Of a stretch of DNA of 64,000 nt, positions 18,079 through 26,913 are shown piece after piece (within the stretch, counting starts at the first letter, position 1; each line of letters starts with the position of its first letter). The notes under the pieces were generated by a model. The model saw nothing but the letters and a program-made list of their open reading frames with translations. It was not told where the DNA came from and did not search any database. Made by a program: the position numbers and the translations under genes. The DNA is from an uncultured Lachnospiraceae bacterium (GTDB taxonomy: Bacteria > Bacillota > Clostridia > Lachnospirales > Lachnospiraceae), in the NCBI GenBank assembly GCA_934309145.1, contig CAKRCW010000005.1, forward strand, positions 124,001 through 188,000. Reading direction: 5' to 3'.

Positions 18079-18125
18079 AATAACTGGCACACCAGATAAT
18101 TTCTAATCTTGGTGTGCCAGTTATT
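18079..18125. terminator. Bidirectional terminator between SleB-like gene and argG
   Basis: A 16-bp perfect stem pairs AATAACTGGCACACCA (18079-18094) with its complement (18110-18125), flanked by A-rich sequence on the left and TTTTATT on the right. It serves both converging genes. Confidence 0.9.
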
Positions 18126-18144
18126 TTATTGTGTTATCTGTAGT

Positions 18145-19371
18145 TTATTTGTTGTTGTTCTTCTCACGCTTCTGGTCAAGCATTGCACGAACCTTCATAG
18201 ATAATCCGAATAAGTGGATAAATCCTTCAGCGTCCTTGTGGTCATACAAATCACCAGTTGTGAAGCTTGCAAGCTCCTCTGAGTAGAGTGAGTATGGGGA
18301 AGTTGTTCCAGCCTTGATAATGTTACCCTTGTAGAGCTTGAACTTGACCTCACCTGTAACACGCTCCTGTGTGCTCTCGATGAATGCCTGAAGTGCCTCA
18401 CGAAGAGGACAGAACCACTTGCCTTCATAAATCATATCTGCAAACTTATCAGAAACAAGCTTTTTGTAAGCCATTGTATCTCTGTCAAGGATTAATTCCT
18501 CAAGCTGCTTGTGAGCCTCCATAAGGATTGTTCCACCCGGTGTCTCATAAACACCACGAGACTTCATACCTACAACTCTGTTTTCAACTATATCAACGAT
18601 ACCTACACCATGCTTTCCGCCAAGACGGTTGAGCTCACGGATGATATCTGATACCTTCATTTCCTTGCCATTAACGGCTGTTGGTACACCCTTTACAAAA
18701 TTAAGTGTAACATATTCTGCCTCATCAGGTGCCTTCTCAGGATATGTTCCAAGAACAAGAAGGTGATCCCAGTTAGGCTCAAGTGAAGGATCTTCAAGCT
18801 CAAGTCCCTCATGGCTTATATGCCAGATGTTTCTGTCACGGCTGTATGATGTTGAAACATCAAATGGAAGGTCGATACCATGTGCCTTACAGAAATCAAT
18901 TTCATCCTCTCTTGACTGCATTGTCCATTCTGGCTGTCTCCATGTAGCAATAACTCTAAGGTCAGGTGCAAGAGCTTTGATGTTAATCTCGAAACGAACC
19001 TGATCGTTACCCTTTCCTGTTGCTCCATGGCAGATAGTTGTTGCTCCCTCTTTTCTTGCAATCTCAACTAATTTTTTTGCGATAAGAGGTCTTGCAAATG
19101 ATGTTCCGAGGAGATATTTGTTCTCATATGTTGCATTAGCCTGTACACCAGGAACAATATACTCATCACAGAATTCATCAACTACATCGAGAATGTATAA
19201 TTTCTCGGCACCTGAATATTTTGCTCTCTCATCAAGACCTTCAAGCTCGCTTTCCTGTCCAACATCGATACAAACACAGACAACATCAAAGTTATAGGTT
19301 TCCTTAAGCCAAGGAATAATAGCTGTTGTGTCAAGTCCGCCTGAGTAAGCAAGTATAACTTTTTCTTTCAT
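18145..19371 (-). CDS. argG: Argininosuccinate synthase
   Basis: 408 residues from ATG 19371, which has AAGGAGGTTAAT directly upstream; a longer frame to 19428 is unlikely. The N-terminal ATP-pyrophosphatase loop is LAYSGGLDTT, and GATGKGNDQVRFE and SYSRDRNIWHISHEG are typical of the family. The enzyme joins citrulline and aspartate with ATP to give argininosuccinate, the step before arginine. It is divergent from argCJB and the shared gap holds candidate arginine-repressor sites. argH and argF are not in this window. Confidence 0.98.
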   Translation of the reverse strand: MKEKVILAYSGGLDTTAIIPWLKETYNFDVVCVCIDVGQESELEGLDERAKYSGAEKLYILDVVDEFCDEYIVPGVQANATYENKYLLGTSFARPLIAKKLVEIARKEGATTICHGATGKGNDQVRFEINIKALAPDLRVIATWRQPEWTMQSREDEIDFCKAHGIDLPFDVSTSYSRDRNIWHISHEGLELEDPSLEPNWDHLLVLGTYPEKAPDEAEYVTLNFVKGVPTAVNGKEMKVSDIIRELNRLGGKHGVGIVDIVENRVVGMKSRGVYETPGGTILMEAHKQLEELILDRDTMAYKKLVSDKFADMIYEGKWFCPLREALQAFIESTQERVTGEVKFKLYKGNIIKAGTTSPYSLYSEELASFTTGDLYDHKDAEGFIHLFGLSMKVRAMLDQKREKNNNK

Positions 19372-19457
19372 ATTAACCTCCTTAAATATACAGCCACATG
19401 GATAATGGGCTGATTTATGACCATTCATTTATATTTCGTCATAAATTGACTAGAAAT

Positions 19458-19486
19458 AGTATAACCCTTGCAAATGGAATATGCAA
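19458..19486 (-). promoter_or_regulatory. Sigma-A promoter of argG
   Basis: On the minus strand, TTGCAT (19486-19481), 17-base spacer, TATACT (19463-19458). The spacer includes a partial inverted repeat TTGCA...TGCAA that could itself be an operator. Confidence 0.7.
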
Positions 19487-19516
19487 CACAAAATTATATA
19501 TTTTATACATTATAAA

Positions 19517-19549
19517 TGAATAATATACAATAATAATGAATAAAATACA
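19517..19549. promoter_or_regulatory. Two tandem ARG-box-like sites
   Basis: TGAAT-N3-ATACA occurs twice, at 19517-19529 and 19537-19549, exactly 20 bases apart (about two helical turns). It lies between the argG and argC promoters. The pattern is close to the ArgR/AhrC box TGnAT-N4-ATnCA but one base shorter in the middle, so assignment to an ArgR-type repressor is tentative. Confidence 0.45.
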
Positions 19550-19577
19550 AAAAATATAAGCGTTTTTCAAGAATATA

Positions 19578-19606
19578 TTGCATATTATTTTAAATGGATG
19601 TATAAT
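19578..19606 (+). promoter_or_regulatory. Sigma-A promoter of argCJB
   Basis: TTGCAT (19578-19583), 17-base spacer, perfect TATAAT (19601-19606), 34 bases before the argC start codon. Confidence 0.75.
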
Positions 19607-19639
19607 CAGACATAGTTTTTGTGAAAAGAGGGATAAAAC

Positions 19640-20683
19640 ATGGTAAAGGTTGGTATAATTGGCGCTACTGGATATGCGGGACAGGAGCTTGTGAGAATAT
19701 TGCTTGCACACAAGGATGCAGAGATTGTGTGGTATGGTTCAAGAAGCTACATAGATAAGAATTATTCAGATGTATACGGAAACATGTTTGAGCTTGTAGA
19801 TGCCAAGTGCATGGATGACAACATGGATGAGCTTTCTAAGAAGGCAGATGTAATATTTACAGCTACACCACAGGGTTTATGTGCATCTCTTGTTAATGAG
19901 AAGATTTTATCAGATACTAAGATAGTAGATTTATCGGCAGATTTCAGAATAAAAGATGTTGCTACTTATGAGAAGTGGTACAAGATTGAGCATAAGAGTC
20001 CTCAGTTTATAGACGAGGCTGTATATGGCTTATGTGAGATTAACAGGGAGGATATTAAGAAGGCAAGACTTATTGCCAATCCGGGCTGTTATACAACCTG
20101 CTCAATCCTTTCATTATATCCACTTGTCAAGGAGCGTATGGTTGACGTTAATACAATTATTGTGGATGCCAAGTCGGGTACATCAGGTGCAGGACGAGGT
20201 GCGAAGGTTGCCAATCTTTATTGTGAGGTTAATGAGAGTATAAAGGCTTATGGTGTAACGACACACAGACATACACCGGAGATTGAGGAACAGCTTGGTT
20301 ATGCATATGATGGAACTCCTCTTACGATTAACTTTACTCCTCACCTTGTTCCTATGAATAGAGGAATACTTGTTACAGCTTATGCTAATCTTGTTAATGA
20401 CTATTCATATGAGGATATAAAGGCTGTATATGATAAGTATTATGGCGATGAGACATTTATCCGTGTACTTAACAAGGGAGTATGCCCTGAGACAAGATGG
20501 GTTGAGGGAAGCAACTATGTAGATATCAATTTTGTGATAGATCCTAGAACAAAGAGAGTTGTAGCTATGGGTGCTATGGATAATCTGGTAAAAGGTGCTG
20601 CCGGTCAGGCAGTTCAGAACATGAATCTTATTATGGGATTACCTGAGAACGAGGGACTTATGATGCCTCCAATGTTCCCATAA
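19640..20683 (+). CDS. argC: N-acetyl-gamma-glutamyl-phosphate reductase
   Basis: 347 residues. The NADP-binding loop is GATGYAGQELVRIL at the N-terminus and the catalytic Cys150 lies in ANPGCYTT, followed by the TPHLVPMNRGI block of the family. It reduces N-acetylglutamyl phosphate to the semialdehyde in ornithine/arginine synthesis. First gene of a tight argC-argJ-argB operon with a clear promoter and candidate ARG boxes upstream. Confidence 0.98.
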   Translation: MVKVGIIGATGYAGQELVRILLAHKDAEIVWYGSRSYIDKNYSDVYGNMFELVDAKCMDDNMDELSKKADVIFTATPQGLCASLVNEKILSDTKIVDLSADFRIKDVATYEKWYKIEHKSPQFIDEAVYGLCEINREDIKKARLIANPGCYTTCSILSLYPLVKERMVDVNTIIVDAKSGTSGAGRGAKVANLYCEVNESIKAYGVTTHRHTPEIEEQLGYAYDGTPLTINFTPHLVPMNRGILVTAYANLVNDYSYEDIKAVYDKYYGDETFIRVLNKGVCPETRWVEGSNYVDINFVIDPRTKRVVAMGAMDNLVKGAAGQAVQNMNLIMGLPENEGLMMPPMFP

Positions 20684-20699
20684 AAAAGGAGGAGATAAC

Positions 20700-21926
20700 A
20701 TGAGAAAGATAGATGGCGGTGTTACTACACCAAAGGGATATAAAGCGGCTGGATTAAGAGCCGGAATCAAGGCCGGAAAGACTAACAAGGATATGGCGAT
20801 GATATATTCACTTGTACCGGCTGCTGTAGCGGGAACATTTACAAGAAATATTGTTAAAGCTGCTCCGGTAATGTGGGATAAGAATCTGGTTGATACAGTA
20901 GGCATTGCACAGGCAGTAGTTGTAAACAGTGGTATTGCAAATGCATGTACAGGAGCTCCCGGATATGAGGATGCCAAGAAAACAGCTAAGCTTGCAGGTG
21001 ACGCACTTGGCGTTGATGCGGATAAAGTACTTGTTGCATCTACAGGTGTTATAGGATTTACGCTCCCTATGGACATTATTGAGTCTGGAATAGGTATGCT
21101 TAAGGATTCAATAAGCGATAGCAGAGAGTCTGCAATAGATGCTGCGACAGCAATTCTTACAACAGATACACATAAAAAAGAGATAGCATATGAATTTGAG
21201 ATAGGCGGTAAGGTGGCACATATTGGTGCTATGTGCAAGGGCTCAGGAATGATTCACCCTAACATGGGAACAATGCTTGGTTTTATAACCACAGATGTCG
21301 CAATTGAGCAGCCACTTCTGCAGAAGGCATTAAGAGCAACTATCGAGGACACATTTAATATGGTTTCTGTAGATGGAGATACCTCAACTAACGATACCGT
21401 CCTTGTGATGGCTAATGGTCTTGCAGAAAATGAGCTTATATCAGAGGAGAATGACGATTATAATACATTTAAGGATGCATTATATGCAGTAAATGAGTAT
21501 CTCGCTAAGCAGATAGCTTCTGATGGTGAGGGCGCAACAAGATTGTTTGAGGTAAATGTCGTTGGAGCACCAGATGTAAACACGGCAAAGATACTTGCTA
21601 AATCAATAGTTACATCTAATCTAACCAAATGTGCTATATATGGTAAGGATGCCAACTGGGGAAGAATTCTATGTGCTATGGGTTATTCAGGGGCAGAGTT
21701 TGATCCTGATAAGGTTGATATTACGATATCAAGTGAAAATGGCAGCATAAAGCTTGTAGAAAACGGAAAGGCAACTGCATTTGATGAGGACAGGGCAACA
21801 GAGATTTTATCACCGGAGATTGTCGTTGCAACAGCAGATGTTAAGCTTGGAGATGCAAAGGCAACAGCATGGGGTTGTGACCTTACATATGATTATGTTA
21901 AAATAAACGCAGATTATCGTTCATAG
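20700..21926 (+). CDS. argJ: Glutamate N-acetyltransferase / amino-acid acetyltransferase
   Basis: 408 residues, standard for ArgJ. The self-cleavage site that makes alpha and beta chains is at HPNMGTMLGF, with the nucleophile expected to be Thr191. The enzyme moves the acetyl group from N-acetylornithine to glutamate (and, in bifunctional members, uses acetyl-CoA), recycling the acetyl group of the cyclic arginine pathway. It follows argC by 16 bases with an AGGAGGAG ribosome site. Whether it is mono- or bifunctional cannot be read from sequence. Confidence 0.97.
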   Translation: MRKIDGGVTTPKGYKAAGLRAGIKAGKTNKDMAMIYSLVPAAVAGTFTRNIVKAAPVMWDKNLVDTVGIAQAVVVNSGIANACTGAPGYEDAKKTAKLAGDALGVDADKVLVASTGVIGFTLPMDIIESGIGMLKDSISDSRESAIDAATAILTTDTHKKEIAYEFEIGGKVAHIGAMCKGSGMIHPNMGTMLGFITTDVAIEQPLLQKALRATIEDTFNMVSVDGDTSTNDTVLVMANGLAENELISEENDDYNTFKDALYAVNEYLAKQIASDGEGATRLFEVNVVGAPDVNTAKILAKSIVTSNLTKCAIYGKDANWGRILCAMGYSGAEFDPDKVDITISSENGSIKLVENGKATAFDEDRATEILSPEIVVATADVKLGDAKATAWGCDLTYDYVKINADYRS

Positions 21927-21951
21927 TATTAATTTAGAAAGGAAGAATATT

Positions 21952-22842
21952 ATGGTTAATAATGAATCAATGGAAATGATACTTGGCAAGGCTCAGACTC
22001 TTATAGAGGCATTACCTTATATACAGAAATTTAATGGCAAGAAGGTAGTAGTTAAGTATGGCGGAAGTGCCATGGTTGATGATAACCTCAAGTATAATGT
22101 AATTAAGGATGTTGCATTGCTTAAGCTTATTGGTATGGAGCCTATTATCGTTCATGGTGGCGGCAAGGAAATAAGTGCATGGCTTAAAAAGATTGGTAAG
22201 GAATCAGAGTTTGTAAACGGACTTCGTGTGACTGACGCAGAAACCTTAGATGTTGCAGAGATGGTATTATCTAAGGTAAACAAGAGTCTTGTAAGCATGA
22301 TGCAGAAGCTTGGTCTTAAGGCAGTAGGTATAAGCGGTAAGGATGCCGGACTTCTCAAGGTTAAAAAGAAACTTTCTGGCGGCAAGGACATTGGCTATGT
22401 AGGAGAGGTTGTGTCTGCTGATAGTCAGATACTTGATACACTTATAGCAAATGACTTTATTCCGGTTATTGCTCCTATTGGTCTTGGTGAGGACGACTAC
22501 CATGGATATAACATAAATGCTGATGATGCAGCATGTGCAGTTGCAACAGCAGTAAATGCAGAAAAACTTGTATTCTTAACAGATATAGAAGGAGTATTCG
22601 TAGATCCGTCAGACAAGAGCACACTTATCTCAGAGATGGATATAAATGAGGCACAGGAATTTATCGACAATGGTGTTGTCGGCGGCGGCATGCTTCCTAA
22701 GCTCACTAACTGTATTGAGGCTATGAAGAATGGTGTTGCAAGAGTACATATGCTTGATGGACGTGTGGAGCATTGTCTGTTGCTTGAGTTTTTCACTGAA
22801 AAAGGTATTGGAACAGCTATACTTAAGGAGCCTTTATTCTAG
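21952..22842 (+). CDS. argB: Acetylglutamate kinase
   Basis: 296 residues of the amino-acid kinase fold: VVKYGGSAM near the N-terminus, IVHGGGKEIS, and the NINADDAACAVATA and GGGMLPKL segments. It phosphorylates N-acetylglutamate for ArgC. Last gene of the argCJB operon; a hairpin terminator lies 30 bases downstream. An N-terminal extension and Asn/Arg-rich sites typical of arginine-inhibited hexameric enzymes may be present but were not resolved. Confidence 0.98.
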   Translation: MVNNESMEMILGKAQTLIEALPYIQKFNGKKVVVKYGGSAMVDDNLKYNVIKDVALLKLIGMEPIIVHGGGKEISAWLKKIGKESEFVNGLRVTDAETLDVAEMVLSKVNKSLVSMMQKLGLKAVGISGKDAGLLKVKKKLSGGKDIGYVGEVVSADSQILDTLIANDFIPVIAPIGLGEDDYHGYNINADDAACAVATAVNAEKLVFLTDIEGVFVDPSDKSTLISEMDINEAQEFIDNGVVGGGMLPKLTNCIEAMKNGVARVHMLDGRVEHCLLLEFFTEKGIGTAILKEPLF

Positions 22843-22873
22843 GCTTTTTAATAATGATATAGATATACTTTTG

Positions 22874-22905
22874 TTTAAGGTCACCTATATAAAGGTGACC
22901 TTAAA
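22874..22905 (+). terminator. Terminator after argB
   Basis: A stem of about 13 bp, TTTAAGGTCACCT paired with AGGTGACCTTAAA (22874-22886 and 22893-22905), followed by TAATTTATTTT. Confidence 0.8.
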
Positions 22906-22942
22906 TAATTTATTTTACATAATTTTACATATAAGAAAGGTC

Positions 22943-22972
22943 TTGAAATATAGAGTGGTATCGGGTTATAAT
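22943..22972 (+). promoter_or_regulatory. Candidate promoter of the cdaA operon
   Basis: TTGAAA (22943-22948), 18-base spacer, TATAAT (22967-22972), about 90 bases before the first gene. A short palindrome CACGCAGCTTGCGTG lies in the leader at about 23029-23043. Confidence 0.55.
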
Positions 22973-23064
22973 GACAAGTGTATGTCAGTATATATTATTA
23001 TGCATATTGGCTGAGTTAAAAGAGTCGGACACGCAGCTTGCGTGACCTGAAAAGAGGTATGGTT

Positions 23065-23835
23065 GTGATAGACGAGAATAAGGTTGCACTTATGACAAAG
23101 CTTGCCATCTATGAAAAACATGAGAGTGGACGCAATCTTGTCATGAGCAAATATTATGAAGGTGACTATGTCAGATACAATGTATTAAAAACATGGGTGG
23201 CAGCAACTGTGGCATATTGGGTTATAATTGCTGCATATATATTTATGTCATTTGATGATTTGCTTGCTAAGGTTAATGATATAGATTATTTTGATTTGAT
23301 GTATAAGATTCTTGGTGCTTATGCAGCTTTCTGTATAGTGTATTATCTTATTTCGTCAGTAATATATCGTTATAGATACATAAAGGCAAAAAAAGGTCTT
23401 GTTGAATATAACTCTAATTTGAGGGATTTGATTGAGCTTGAGGGCGGACCGATGCATAGAGGCAAGGTAGCCAAAGGAACAAGGGTTAATATGGCCTCCT
23501 CACAGAATAAGTCAGGTGAAGCTAATGCTGCTAAGCCAAAGACAAGAGTAAACCGTTCAGAGATTGTCAAGCAGCGTGAGGCAGCTGAGGAGAAGAGAAA
23601 AGAAGCAGAGATAATTGAGAATGTTAAGAAGCGTAACGAAAGAATCGCCATTCAGAACGAGGAGAAGCTAAGACAGCAGAGACAGGCTGAGGCAGACAGA
23701 AAGCGTATTCAGGAGAGAAGAAAGCAGCTTGAGAGAGAACAGATGGAGAAGCTTAGAAATGAGCGTATGCAGCAGATGCAGCGTCAGAATCATACATATA
23801 ATAACACAGGTAATAACGAAGGGAGCAATAGATAA
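23065..23835 (+). CDS. Unknown membrane protein with charged coiled-coil tail
   Basis: About 256 residues. Two membrane segments (about 47-68 and 84-106 from the GTG start) are followed by a cytoplasmic tail rich in Arg, Lys, Glu and Gln that reads as a long coiled coil (about 160-240) ending in RQNHTYNNTGNNEGSNR. I do not recognise a family. GTG 23065 has AGAGG seven bases upstream; ATG 23059 and TTG 23038 are alternatives. It is the first gene of the cdaA operon, its stop directly touching the next ATG, so it may scaffold or regulate c-di-AMP synthesis (inference from position only). Confidence 0.8.
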   Translation: MIDENKVALMTKLAIYEKHESGRNLVMSKYYEGDYVRYNVLKTWVAATVAYWVIIAAYIFMSFDDLLAKVNDIDYFDLMYKILGAYAAFCIVYYLISSVIYRYRYIKAKKGLVEYNSNLRDLIELEGGPMHRGKVAKGTRVNMASSQNKSGEANAAKPKTRVNRSEIVKQREAAEEKRKEAEIIENVKKRNERIAIQNEEKLRQQRQAEADRKRIQERRKQLEREQMEKLRNERMQQMQRQNHTYNNTGNNEGSNR

Positions 23836-24801
23836 ATGACAGGATTGTTGACGGTTAGAGATGCCATAAGAGATTTTTTAAGAAAGTATGATGAGATAAC
23901 AACACCTGTAATACGTTTTGTTGCAGCCTTGATTGTTTTCTATTCAATAAATTCAATGTATGGATATTCAGGTTTGTTTGAGAAGGGAATAGTTGTATTT
24001 TTACTTGCAGTTATATGTGCCCTTACATCAGACACAGTAGTAGTGTTGCTTGGTGGAATAGTTGTATTGGTGAATGTACTTGGTATCTCCATGGAGCTTG
24101 GCATAATGTGTCTGGTATTATTCATTTTAATATACTGTATGTATATGCGTATGTTCCCTGAATGTGCATGGGTGCTTGCATTTGTACCTATTATGATGAT
24201 GCTTAAGATGTATTATGCAGTACCACTTGTAGTTATGATATTTGCAGGTGCTTCAGGAATAGTTCCTACAGCATTTGGTGTATTATTATATTATTTTGCA
24301 ACACATGTAAGAGATATAGTTGATGGCAAAATGCTTGATGACGAGGATTTTCAGTCATACAAGTACATAGTTGATGAAGTTGTTAAGAATAAGGCAGTTC
24401 TTGCACTTATTATATCTGCAGCAATAGTTATATTAATTGCATCTATTATCTATAAGCTGCCATTTAATTATTCATGGTATGTTGCTATAGGTGTAGGTGG
24501 AGTATGTAATATACTTTTCTCTATAATTGTCAATTCTGCTGTAGGTGCAGATATCTCGGCAGGAAGTGTATTTATAGGTTCTTTGATAGGAATTGTGCTT
24601 GCACTGTTTGTACAGGTGTGTAAGAGAGTTGCAGATTATTCCAAAAAAGAGTCAGTACAGTTTGAAGATGATGACTTCTATTACTATGTTAAAGCTATAC
24701 CAAAATATAACATGGGTAAAAAGAAATCGGACACACAGACTAATAAAAAGGCTGTGTCACAGGAAACAAGAAAGAAAATGGATACTAAGGCGAACAGATA
24801 A
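23836..24801 (+). CDS. Unknown polytopic membrane protein upstream of cdaA
   Basis: 321 residues with about eight to nine membrane segments (residues 25-165 and 190-260) and a polar, Lys-rich C-terminal tail of about 55 residues. No motif for a known transporter was found. The start codon follows the previous stop without a gap, and the cdaA start lies 24 bases after its stop, so all are co-translated. Conserved position would suggest a link with c-di-AMP signalling, but no function can be given. Confidence 0.85.
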   Translation: MTGLLTVRDAIRDFLRKYDEITTPVIRFVAALIVFYSINSMYGYSGLFEKGIVVFLLAVICALTSDTVVVLLGGIVVLVNVLGISMELGIMCLVLFILIYCMYMRMFPECAWVLAFVPIMMMLKMYYAVPLVVMIFAGASGIVPTAFGVLLYYFATHVRDIVDGKMLDDEDFQSYKYIVDEVVKNKAVLALIISAAIVILIASIIYKLPFNYSWYVAIGVGGVCNILFSIIVNSAVGADISAGSVFIGSLIGIVLALFVQVCKRVADYSKKESVQFEDDDFYYYVKAIPKYNMGKKKSDTQTNKKAVSQETRKKMDTKANR

Positions 24802-24825
24802 ATAACAGATTAATGGGGTGGGCTC

Positions 24826-25704
24826 TTGAAGAGGTTATTAGCATCATTAAGTACCAGCTTTGACTGGTTCTATGTTCCGCACATATCAGTTACGGATATA
24901 ATAGAGATAATTATCTTATCATACCTTTTGTACCATGTAATTCTCTGGTTTAAAAAGACCAGGGCATGGACATTATTTAAGGGTATGGTTGTATTCTTGA
25001 TTTTTACTGCATTTGCGGCACTTTTCCAATTAAATACTATACTCTGGATAGTTAAAAATGCCATAAATGTCGGTATTCTAGCTGTTATTATATTGTTCCA
25101 GCCTGAGCTCAGACGTGCGTTAGAGGAGCTTGGACGTAAGAATATTATATCAGATGTACTTACCCGTGATGACAAGGGTGATAAGAATTTCAGGGTTAAT
25201 GACCAGACAATACAGGAGATAATTGCTGCTGCTACTGATATGAGTAAAAATAAGACAGGAGCACTTATTGTAATTGAGCAGGACGTTGCTCTAGGAGAGT
25301 ATGAGAGTACAGGAATATCTATAGATGCAGCTATATCAAAGCAGCTAATTGAGAATATCTTTGAACACAATACACCTTTGCATGATGGTGCTGTTATCAT
25401 CAGAAATAATCGTGTAGTTGCAGCTACCTGCTATCTTCCACTTACGGGAAGAAATGATTTGAATAAGGACCTTGGAACAAGACACAGAGCTGCTGTCGGT
25501 ATCAGTGAGGTTTCTGATAGCATGACTATAGTTGTGTCTGAGGAAAATGGTACTATATCTGTGGCCAAAGCAGGTATATTATATAGAAATCTTGATGCTG
25601 AGTCACTTAAAAAGCAGCTTATGACACTTCAGGTTAAGCCGACTGAATCAAGACGTGCCAGAAGAAGAGGAGGGAAGAAGAGTGAAAAAAACATTTCTAA
25701 ATAA
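24826..25704 (+). CDS. cdaA: Diadenylate cyclase (c-di-AMP synthase)
   Basis: 292 residues: three N-terminal membrane segments (about 22-100) and a DAC domain with the DGA motif in PLHDGAVII (Asp187-Gly188-Ala189) and the RHR motif in LGTRHRAAVGISE (219-221). It makes cyclic di-AMP from two ATP at the membrane, the second messenger controlling potassium uptake, osmolyte transport and wall homeostasis in Firmicutes. Start TTG 24826 is preceded by GGGGTGGG. The next gene, cdaR, overlaps its end by 23 bases. Confidence 0.97.
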   Translation: MKRLLASLSTSFDWFYVPHISVTDIIEIIILSYLLYHVILWFKKTRAWTLFKGMVVFLIFTAFAALFQLNTILWIVKNAINVGILAVIILFQPELRRALEELGRKNIISDVLTRDDKGDKNFRVNDQTIQEIIAAATDMSKNKTGALIVIEQDVALGEYESTGISIDAAISKQLIENIFEHNTPLHDGAVIIRNNRVVAATCYLPLTGRNDLNKDLGTRHRAAVGISEVSDSMTIVVSEENGTISVAKAGILYRNLDAESLKKQLMTLQVKPTESRRARRRGGKKSEKNISK

Positions 25705-26911
25705 TTTCCCTTTGAAAATATTATCAGTAGTCTGTGCTATTATATTATGGCTTGTTGTAATGAATATTTCGGATTACACTATGACAGTGGAGATAGATGA
25801 TATACCTGTCACAAAGCTGAATGGTGATGTACTTGACGAATTAGACCAGGTCTATGACGTAGAGAAGGGTGATACGGTTGACATAATAGTTAAAGGCAGA
25901 CGTTCTGTTGTAACCCAGCTATCTGCCTCAGATTTTATGGCTACTGCTGATTTATCATCTATGTCTATTACTAATGCAGTTCAGATTAATGTTGAGCCGG
26001 TAGACCAGTCGCTTAAGAATGATATATCAATAACCTGCGTTGATAATGTTATGAAGCTTATTTTGGAAGATAAGGTGTCAATGCAGTTTCCTGTATATAT
26101 TAATGTTCAGGGAAATCCAAGTGATGATTATGCCGTGTGTGAGACAGTTGCATCACCTAATATTGTAACTGTTGAAGGACCTAAGAGCGCAGTCAATAAG
26201 ATTGTTTCTGTTGAGACTACAATAAGTGTATCGGATAAGAACTCAGAGTTTAATAGTACGGGTGATATTAAGCTATACGATGCCTATGGAGAGGTTATAT
26301 CTAATGACAAGATAACTATAAACCATGATACAGTTGACATAAGTGTAAAGATTTATCCAAAAAAGACAGTCAATGTCAATGTTGACGTGAAAGGTAAGCC
26401 TGAGGATGGATATGCTATTGCTGAGGTTCAGTATCAGCCGCAGACTGTTGTTATAGCAGGTCCACAGGAGGATGTAGATAAAATTGACTCAATAGATATA
26501 AATGATATATCTGTAAGTGGAATGAATGAGGATTTACAGACAACGATTAATCTCAATAAATATCTTCCTGATGGTGTAATTGTGGCAGATACCAGTGGAG
26601 ATGTGGTTGTCAATGTTGCTATAGAGAAGATGGAGGAGAAAACCATTACTCTTGCAACTAAGGATATTACATTTAACAATAAGCAGGATGGATATATATA
26701 TACATTGTCACTGTCGGAGGGCTATGGAGTAAATGTATCAGGACTCTCTCATATAATAGAGGGCATTGAGGTTAAAGATATTAATCCATCTATAGATTGT
26801 ACAGGGCTTTCTGTGGGAGAACATTCTGTCACGATAACTCTTACTGATATAGAGGGTGTTGAATATTCATTTAAGGGTAATGCGGTTATAGATGTCCAGA
26901 AGGGTAAGTAG
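25682..26911 (+). CDS. cdaR: YbbR-domain protein, CdaA regulator
   Basis: About 410 residues from GTG 25682, which has GGAGGGAAG upstream and lies inside the end of cdaA. One N-terminal membrane segment (ILSVVCAIILWLVVMNI) anchors an extracytoplasmic part made of about four YbbR repeats, seen as recurring blocks such as VYINVQGNPSDDYAV, VNVDVKGKPEDGYAI and DNKDITF-like starts with VxGPxxxV strands. In Firmicutes CdaR binds and modulates CdaA. The overlap supports a fixed stoichiometry with the cyclase. glmM, often third in this operon, is absent here; a sirtuin follows instead. Confidence 0.93.
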   Translation: MKKTFLNNFPLKILSVVCAIILWLVVMNISDYTMTVEIDDIPVTKLNGDVLDELDQVYDVEKGDTVDIIVKGRRSVVTQLSASDFMATADLSSMSITNAVQINVEPVDQSLKNDISITCVDNVMKLILEDKVSMQFPVYINVQGNPSDDYAVCETVASPNIVTVEGPKSAVNKIVSVETTISVSDKNSEFNSTGDIKLYDAYGEVISNDKITINHDTVDISVKIYPKKTVNVNVDVKGKPEDGYAIAEVQYQPQTVVIAGPQEDVDKIDSIDINDISVSGMNEDLQTTINLNKYLPDGVIVADTSGDVVVNVAIEKMEEKTITLATKDITFNNKQDGYIYTLSLSEGYGVNVSGLSHIIEGIEVKDINPSIDCTGLSVGEHSVTITLTDIEGVEYSFKGNAVIDVQKGK

Positions 26912-26913
26912 AT

